Positions 12,355-17,310 of a DNA stretch of 17,310 nucleotides are shown in pieces. Under the pieces are notes generated by a model that saw nothing but the letters and a program-made list of their open reading frames with translations, was not told where the DNA came from and ran no database searches. The number at the start of each line of letters is the position of its first letter. Positions within the stretch are counted from its first letter, which is position 1. The position numbers and the translations under genes are program-made. Source of the DNA: Bacteroidales bacterium (GTDB taxonomy: Bacteria > Bacteroidota > Bacteroidia > Bacteroidales > Muribaculaceae); NCBI GenBank assembly GCA_004554255.1, contig SFNC01000035.1, positions 1-17,310 on the forward strand, read 5' to 3'.

Positions 12355-13788
12355 ATGAAAAAACTTACATTCATTATGGCGGCCGCAGCGATGGTGATTC
12401 CCGCTGCACAGGCCAAAGACCGTATGACGCACAATCCTGATGCCGTCAATACCGAAACGATTCTCCATGCCTGGAGCTGGAATTTCCCCACGATTGCCGA
12501 GAATATGAAGCGCATAGCCGATGCCGGCTACACTATGGTGCAGACTTCGCCTGTGCAGCACTGTTTTGCTCCCGACGGCGATATTACCGCACTCTTTGAC
12601 CAGGAAGGGAAAGGCGGCAACTGGTACTATTATTATCAGCCTACCGACTGGAAGATTGGCAATCCCATTGTGGGAACCCGCGAGCAAATGAAGCAGATGC
12701 TCGACTCGGCTGCACGATATAATGTGCGTGTTATTGTAGATGTTCTCCCCAATCATACGGCATTCGACATAGATGCCGTGGCTCCGGAGTTCTATAAGGC
12801 GGTCGGCGGACGCGACAAGATGTTTCATTCATCCGGCCTTACTCCGATACGCGACTACAACGATCGCTATCAGTGTACCCTTGAGGGTACCGGCGGCCTG
12901 CCGGATGTAAACACTGAGAATCCCGATTTCCAGAAATATTATATGCAGTTTGTAAACGAATTGCTCGATATGGGTGTGCGTGGATTCCGCTACGACACAG
13001 CCAAGCATATTGGTGTACATTCTGATCCTGTCGACGCTGCTTCCGGTGTGAAGGTTAATGATTTCTGGGATGTAGCTACCGGATTGAAACCTGTAAAGGG
13101 GGTGAAACTCGCCCTCCCTTACGACTCGCTCTTCGTTTACGGCGAAGTGCTCCAGGACCGCAATGTGCCTGAAGCGGAATATGCCGAGTATTTCGGTCAG
13201 ACTGCATCGGGCTATGGCTATCACCTGCGCGAGGCGCTGGAACATAAGACAGCTAAGGGTATCGACCTGCGCAACTGGGATCACCAGGCTGCTCCCGAAT
13301 TCCTTACCACCTGGGTAGAGAGCCACGACACTTACTGTAATGCCCACGAATCGGCATCGCTTACCGATGACCAGATTCGCACCGGTTGGGTATTCCTGAC
13401 AGCTCGCCAGAACGGCACTCCCCTTTTCTTCTCCCGTCCGATGAACTCCAGCCGCAAGAATTTCTGGGGCGACAATGTGGCCGGCGCTCGCGGCAATGAT
13501 GAATTCCTCCACCCCGAAGTGGTGGCCGCCAACAAATTCCGCAAGGCTATGACAGGCCAAAAGGAAGATATCCAGACATCCGAAAATGGCGAGGTGCTTG
13601 TGGTTAACCGCGGCAAGAAGGGCGCTGCTATCGTAAATATCAGCGATTCGGCCAACTTTGTGGATGTGCCTACCGGACTTCCCGACGGCACGTATAAGGA
13701 TGTGGTCTACGGCATAGAATTCAAGGTGAAGAATGGTCGCTTGCACGGCGCTGCCGCTCCTCATCGCACCTACATCCTTCAGAAGTAA
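12355..13788 (+). CDS. Exported alpha-amylase (GH13)
   Basis: This 477-residue enzyme should hydrolyse alpha-1,4-glucosidic bonds in starch or glycogen. A signal peptide (1-20, ending AAQA) directs it out of the cytoplasm, and no lipobox cysteine follows. The GH13 regions are in order: LVQTSP-type first strand (MVQTSPVQH, 61-69), region I DVLPNH (129-134), region V LPDVN (182-186), region II GFRYDTAKH with nucleophile Asp214, region III VYGEVLQ with acid/base Glu264, and region IV ESHDT with Asp325. A short C-terminal beta domain begins near 400. All catalytic residues are present. The frame is open 30 codons further upstream through the 15-bp repeats, but that stretch is a translated repeat and the ATG at 12355 starts a standard signal peptide. 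The tRNA terminator upstream implies its own promoter. Confidence 0.93.
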   Translation: MKKLTFIMAAAAMVIPAAQAKDRMTHNPDAVNTETILHAWSWNFPTIAENMKRIADAGYTMVQTSPVQHCFAPDGDITALFDQEGKGGNWYYYYQPTDWKIGNPIVGTREQMKQMLDSAARYNVRVIVDVLPNHTAFDIDAVAPEFYKAVGGRDKMFHSSGLTPIRDYNDRYQCTLEGTGGLPDVNTENPDFQKYYMQFVNELLDMGVRGFRYDTAKHIGVHSDPVDAASGVKVNDFWDVATGLKPVKGVKLALPYDSLFVYGEVLQDRNVPEAEYAEYFGQTASGYGYHLREALEHKTAKGIDLRNWDHQAAPEFLTTWVESHDTYCNAHESASLTDDQIRTGWVFLTARQNGTPLFFSRPMNSSRKNFWGDNVAGARGNDEFLHPEVVAANKFRKAMTGQKEDIQTSENGEVLVVNRGKKGAAIVNISDSANFVDVPTGLPDGTYKDVVYGIEFKVKNGRLHGAAAPHRTYILQK

Positions 13789-13824
13789 TCTCCTTTAGCA
13801 GGAATAAGCTTTGTCTCCTTTAGC
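13789..13824 (+). repeat. 11-bp direct repeat just after the amylase stop codon
   Basis: TCTCCTTTAGC occurs at 13789-13799, immediately after the TAA, and again at 13814-13824 (period 25). The rest of the amylase-flavodoxin gap holds only a short inverted repeat, AGTTGT (13886-13891) and ACAACT (13903-13908), upstream of the flavodoxin gene. No clear terminator is seen. Confidence 0.8.
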
Positions 13825-13931
13825 TGTAACGGGATTCCGTGCAATTTCGGTAATGAGAACCTGATGTGAACCTTGCCGCCGCTGCAGTTGTTGTGAAAAT
13901 ATACAACTATTTTATTTAACAACACTCAGCA

Positions 13932-14438
13932 ATGAAAAAAATCGGCATATTCTATGGCTCCGCAACCGGAACCACCGAGAAAATAGCAAAGCGCATCGGG
14001 CAGTTGCTCGGTGTGGCAGATGAAGATATTCACAATGTGGCAGATACCGCTCCCTCGAAAGTAGCTGACTATTCGCTTCTTGTGCTTGGATCCTCCACAT
14101 GGGGCTCGGGCGAACTTGAAGATGATTGGTACGACTTTATCGCCGGTCTGGAGGAACTTGACCTCAGAAACAAGGAAATCGCACTCTTTGGTTGCGGCGA
14201 CGAGACAATGACCGACACCTTCTGCAATGCTGTAGGTGAACTGTATAAACGTCTGAAACCCACCGGCGCAAAGTTTATCGGTGCATACGACACTATCGGC
14301 TACACATTCGATGAATCCGAGGCCAAGCCTGCCGATGCTCTCGAAGCAGTGGGCCTGTTAATTGATGAGGTGAATCACCCCGAGCTTACCGAAACACGTC
14401 TGCGTGGCTGGACCGCTCTGCTCAGCAAGGAAGCATAA
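13932..14438 (+). CDS. fldA: Flavodoxin (long-chain)
   Basis: Flavodoxin is a small FMN protein that carries single low-potential electrons in the cytoplasm, often replacing ferredoxin when iron is scarce. The 168 residues start MKKIGIFYGS; the FMN phosphate loop is SATGTTE (10-16), the first ring-stacking residue is Trp57 in SSTWGSGEL, and GCGDETMTDTFCNAVGELY (87-105) is the second flavin loop. The classic long-chain flavodoxin has a stacking Tyr in that loop; here Met/Thr (93-94) occupy the place, as I recall for other Bacteroidetes flavodoxins. The insert near 120-135 and the length fit the long-chain class. It lies between two amylase genes without obvious functional connection and ends at a strong terminator. 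Confidence 0.93.
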   Translation: MKKIGIFYGSATGTTEKIAKRIGQLLGVADEDIHNVADTAPSKVADYSLLVLGSSTWGSGELEDDWYDFIAGLEELDLRNKEIALFGCGDETMTDTFCNAVGELYKRLKPTGAKFIGAYDTIGYTFDESEAKPADALEAVGLLIDEVNHPELTETRLRGWTALLSKEA

Positions 14439-14464
14439 TTCCTTAGGATATCGTATAAAATTAT

Positions 14465-14501
14465 AAAACTCTGCACCGGTTGTATGGATGCGGAGTTTTT
14501 T
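14465..14501 (+). terminator. Intrinsic terminator after the flavodoxin gene
   Basis: AAAACTCTGCA (14465-14475) pairs with TGCGGAGTTTT (14489-14499), 11 bp with one G-T wobble and a 13-base loop, ending in a six-T run (14496-14501). The element overlaps the next promoter. Confidence 0.9.
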
Positions 14502-14510
14502 GTAACTTTG
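14479..14510 (+). promoter_or_regulatory. Promoter of the large GH13 gene, overlapping the flavodoxin terminator
   Basis: TAACTTTG (14503-14510) is an exact -7. A GTTG at 14479-14482, 20 bases upstream, is the best -33 candidate and lies in the terminator loop. The start codon is 69 bases beyond the -7. Confidence 0.65.
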
Positions 14511-14579
14511 TAGCGGCTCGGGCGTTTTGCCGTCGGGCCAAAAGTGTAGAATTATATCAAAAAGTTTTCATTCAAGCCC

Positions 14580-17310
14580 ATGAAAAATTCGTTTTTACTT
14601 TTTCTGTCAATGCTGTTATTGACGGCAGGCAGCGCTGCGGCTCAGATGTTTACGACATCGCCGGTGCCGTTGCAGCAGTCGAGTTCCGATGTGAAAATTT
14701 ATTTCGACCCCGCTCAATGTAATGTCGCCGCGCTGAAAACGGCCACTGCCCTCTACGCTCATATCGGGGTATGCCTGGAAGGCGCGCCTAATGAATGGAC
14801 GCACGTGAAGACCAACTGGGGGCAGAATCTTCCTGCCAATACGTTCAAGAAGCTGTCCGACGGCCGTTGGGAGCTTGCTATCGGCGACATCAACACTTAT
14901 TTCGGCTTGTCGGCCAGCGAGAAGGTGGCCAACATTGCCGTAATTGCCCGCACCGCTTCGGGTGGAGCTCAGACAGAAGATGTGTTTCTGCCGGTAGTTG
15001 GCGAAGGTTTTGCCATCTCATTCACCAGCGATGTCTCAAGTCTGGTCATTGACAAACCTACCGAAATCACATTCTCGCTGAACGCCACGGAGAATGCAAA
15101 ACTTTCCATCACAGTCAACGGAAAGTCAATCGGTTCGGCTGATAATGCCAAGTCGCTCACAAAGAGCTATAACTTCGTCACCAAAGGTGAGTTTGCTACA
15201 GTTGTGGCTACGGCGTCGAATGGCTCACAGACCCTTACGGAATCTATGACGGTGGCATATCCCGAGCCTTCCGTACAGGAGAATTATCCCGGCGGAAAAC
15301 CGGTGATGGGCGCCGTGAAGCAGGCCGATGGCTCTGTGATTTTCTGTATCGCCGCACCTCAGAAACTCAGTGCCATTCTCGTAGGCTCATGGGATGATTA
15401 TCAGACCCTGGGCAAGAATGTGATGCGCTATCAGGATTATAACGGCAACCGCTATTTCTGGGTGAAAATCAGCGGTCTGGCCAACGATAAATATTATCCC
15501 TATTACTACCTGATTGACGGTAATATAAAGGTATCTGATCCCTGCGCCAAGCTTGTCCTTGACTGCTACAGCGATAAGTGGATGCCCTCCGGAATCTGGG
15601 CTGAGGAAATGCCTCAGTATCCTTATGAAAAACTCGACAATGTGATGCTGGCCGTATATCGCGGCGACATCGACGACTATGACTGGGATTCTGCTACTCT
15701 CAAATTCAAGACTCCCGACACTCGCTCGATGACCGTATACGAAATCCTTCTCCGCGACTTCACCGGTGACGGTTCAGATCAGAATGGCAAAACCTACGGC
15801 ACATTCCGCACTGCCCTGCCCAAGATTTCTTATCTTAAGGAGCTTGGTGTAAACGCAGTGGAAATCTTACCTGTTATGGAGTTCAACGGCAATAGTTCCT
15901 GGGGGTATAACACCAACAACTATATGGCCCTCGACAAGGTTTATGGTTCTCCGCGCGATATGCGCGACTTTGTGGCAGAGTGTCACCGTCAAGGCATCGC
16001 CGTGATTCTCGATATCGTGTTCAATCAGTCGGACGGCCTTATGCCCTGGTATCAGATGTATTCCGTAGGCTCGAATCCGTTCTTCAATCAGACAGCACCC
16101 CACGCCTATAGTGTGCTCAACGATTTCAATCAGGGCAACCCCGTGCTTCAGGATTACTGGCACCAGGTGCTCCGCTACTGGATGGAGGCATATAAGGTCG
16201 ACGGTTTCCGCTTCGACCTGGTGAAGGGTCTGGGCGATAACAATTCCTATTCCAGCGCCTCCGATGCCGCAACCAATGCCTACAATGCCAACCGTGTGGC
16301 TAGAATGAAGGTGCTGCACGACGTGATTACTTCAGTTAAGGCCGACGGCATCCATATCAATGAGCTGCTGGGCACTACTCAGGAAGAAAATGCCAATTTT
16401 GCCAATGGCGAAATCGGCTGGAACAATGTAAATGGTGCGTCAGTCAACTACGCTATCGGCAACATAAATAATGGCGGTACCAAAGGTTTCTACAGTCCTA
16501 ACTGGGACAAAACTTTCGGAGGTTCGCTCTCATACGCCGAGAGTCACGACGAACCTCGCCTTGCATGGAAGATAAAGGATAGTGGTGTGTCCGACTTGAA
16601 ATATTCCTCAACCACACCTAAGGAAAGCGCTATCCGTCGTCTCGGTTCGGTAGCCGGACAGATGCTCCTCAGCCCCGGCGCTCAGATGATATGGCAGTTT
16701 GGGGAGGTAGCAGCTGATTACAAGCAGGGCTCGGATCTGGAAAAACTTCGTGCCATCGCCCCTCTGTGGAATTATTTCGACAATTCAGTGCGCGCTGGTC
16801 TGGCAGAAAACTATAAGGCTCTCTGTCACCTTCGCCTCGACAATCCGGAGATGTTTGACGGCTCGGCCACATACGCCGCCAACGGTTTCTCCAATAGTGT
16901 TACATCTCCCCGCTACATCTGTCTGACCAAAGGCGACAAGGAAATCATCGGCGTGTTCAACACAGCTTACGCTGCCAACAGAACAGCAACGGTGACCGTG
17001 CCCGCACAGCGCATAAGTGAGTCGAACTATCAGCTTATTACCTGTGGCTACAAGGATACTCCAACTCTTACCGGCTCGGGCAATGTGAAGGTTACGGTAA
17101 TGCCAAACAGCTTTGCTGTCTTTGCCACTAAAAATATTTCCGGTGTTGAGGATGTGTTTGCATCCGATGAGGACGCTGATTTAGTGAGCGTAGCCGGCGG
17201 TTATGGTGAGATAATCATCAACGGCGCTTACAACATTGCTGAGGCTTACGACCTACAGGGCCGTGCCGTCGGTATCACATCCCTTGGGGGCGGCACATCC
17301 GATAGCGTTA
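14580..17310 (+). CDS. Multidomain exported GH13 alpha-amylase family enzyme, 3' end outside window
   Basis: The frame is open from the ATG at 14580 to the window end (910 codons), so the C-terminus is missing. A signal peptide (1-21, ending SAAA) is followed by an N-terminal beta domain (about 36-140), an Ig/E-set-like domain (about 143-225), a CBM48-like module (about 244-335, with ILVGSWDDYQTLGKNVM and YYPYYYLIDG), and the GH13 barrel (from about 385, TVYEILLRDFTGDGS). Catalytic residues: nucleophile Asp546 in DGFRFDLVKG, acid/base Glu595 in INELLG, and Asp657 in ESHDEPR. Region I reads DIVFNQ (478-483), with Gln where most GH13 enzymes have His. From about 855 a segment beginning GVEDVFAS and containing EAYDLQGRAVG resembles C-terminal sorting domains of the type IX secretion pathway, but its end is not visible. 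It probably breaks down or debranches alpha-glucans at or outside the cell surface. No susCD pair is in view. Confidence 0.88.
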   Translation, partial: MKNSFLLFLSMLLLTAGSAAAQMFTTSPVPLQQSSSDVKIYFDPAQCNVAALKTATALYAHIGVCLEGAPNEWTHVKTNWGQNLPANTFKKLSDGRWELAIGDINTYFGLSASEKVANIAVIARTASGGAQTEDVFLPVVGEGFAISFTSDVSSLVIDKPTEITFSLNATENAKLSITVNGKSIGSADNAKSLTKSYNFVTKGEFATVVATASNGSQTLTESMTVAYPEPSVQENYPGGKPVMGAVKQADGSVIFCIAAPQKLSAILVGSWDDYQTLGKNVMRYQDYNGNRYFWVKISGLANDKYYPYYYLIDGNIKVSDPCAKLVLDCYSDKWMPSGIWAEEMPQYPYEKLDNVMLAVYRGDIDDYDWDSATLKFKTPDTRSMTVYEILLRDFTGDGSDQNGKTYGTFRTALPKISYLKELGVNAVEILPVMEFNGNSSWGYNTNNYMALDKVYGSPRDMRDFVAECHRQGIAVILDIVFNQSDGLMPWYQMYSVGSNPFFNQTAPHAYSVLNDFNQGNPVLQDYWHQVLRYWMEAYKVDGFRFDLVKGLGDNNSYSSASDAATNAYNANRVARMKVLHDVITSVKADGIHINELLGTTQEENANFANGEIGWNNVNGASVNYAIGNINNGGTKGFYSPNWDKTFGGSLSYAESHDEPRLAWKIKDSGVSDLKYSSTTPKESAIRRLGSVAGQMLLSPGAQMIWQFGEVAADYKQGSDLEKLRAIAPLWNYFDNSVRAGLAENYKALCHLRLDNPEMFDGSATYAANGFSNSVTSPRYICLTKGDKEIIGVFNTAYAANRTATVTVPAQRISESNYQLITCGYKDTPTLTGSGNVKVTVMPNSFAVFATKNISGVEDVFASDEDADLVSVAGGYGEIIINGAYNIAEAYDLQGRAVGITSLGGGTSDSV

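Noticed and set aside
12829..13764. 311-codon open frame on the minus strand opposite the alpha-amylase
   Set aside because: The plus-strand gene has every GH13 motif; the opposite frame shows none and merely mirrors GC-biased codons.

Overview
The window looks like a chromosome segment from a gut-type Bacteroidales bacterium, plausibly of the Muribaculaceae, although the family is a guess. The phylum-level evidence is direct. Eight promoter -7 elements match the Bacteroidetes form TAnnTTTG, four of them exactly TAACTTTG, and three have a -33 TTTG 19 to 20 bases upstream. Rho carries the long disordered insert typical of Bacteroidetes. The FtsH, RsfS, DUF1015, DUF3943 and flavodoxin proteins have the Bacteroidetes look. 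A bile-salt-hydrolase-type enzyme and two exported GH13 amylases fit life in the intestine.

Layout. Positions 1-263 hold the broken start of a minus-strand MBOAT acyltransferase gene joined to an unrelated coding-like stretch at the window edge. Positions 485-3447 carry three plus-strand genes: a DUF1015 protein, an exported Ntn hydrolase of the choloylglycine hydrolase family, and a two-helix YcxB-like membrane protein whose GTG start lies in a 24-bp tandem duplication. Next comes rho (3680-5827) with a strong promoter and an unusual leader, ending at a perfect bidirectional terminator. On the other strand follow ftsH, rsfS and a LolC/E-type FtsX permease (5955-9881). A divergent DUF3943 gene (10015-10977) faces convergent dtd (11058-11510). 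A three-tRNA unit (Gly-GCC, Gly-GCC, Leu-GAG; 11833-12224) has its own promoter and terminator. The right end is a starch section: a short exported alpha-amylase, a flavodoxin, and a long multidomain GH13 enzyme that runs off the window at 17310.

The genes are mostly core housekeeping: transcription termination (Rho), membrane proteolysis (FtsH), ribosome silencing (RsfS), D-aminoacyl-tRNA proofreading (Dtd), electron transfer (flavodoxin) and tRNA supply. Set among them are gut-adaptive functions: bile amide hydrolysis and alpha-glucan breakdown. I see no prophage, transposase, CRISPR array or defence island. I found no convincing new multigene system. The points most worth checking are the Rho insert with three AT-hook-like motifs, the G-poor rho leader, the DGHHR signature in the DUF1015 protein, the apparently leaderless divergent promoter pair, the truncated MBOAT gene, and repeated short tandem duplications beside gene ends.
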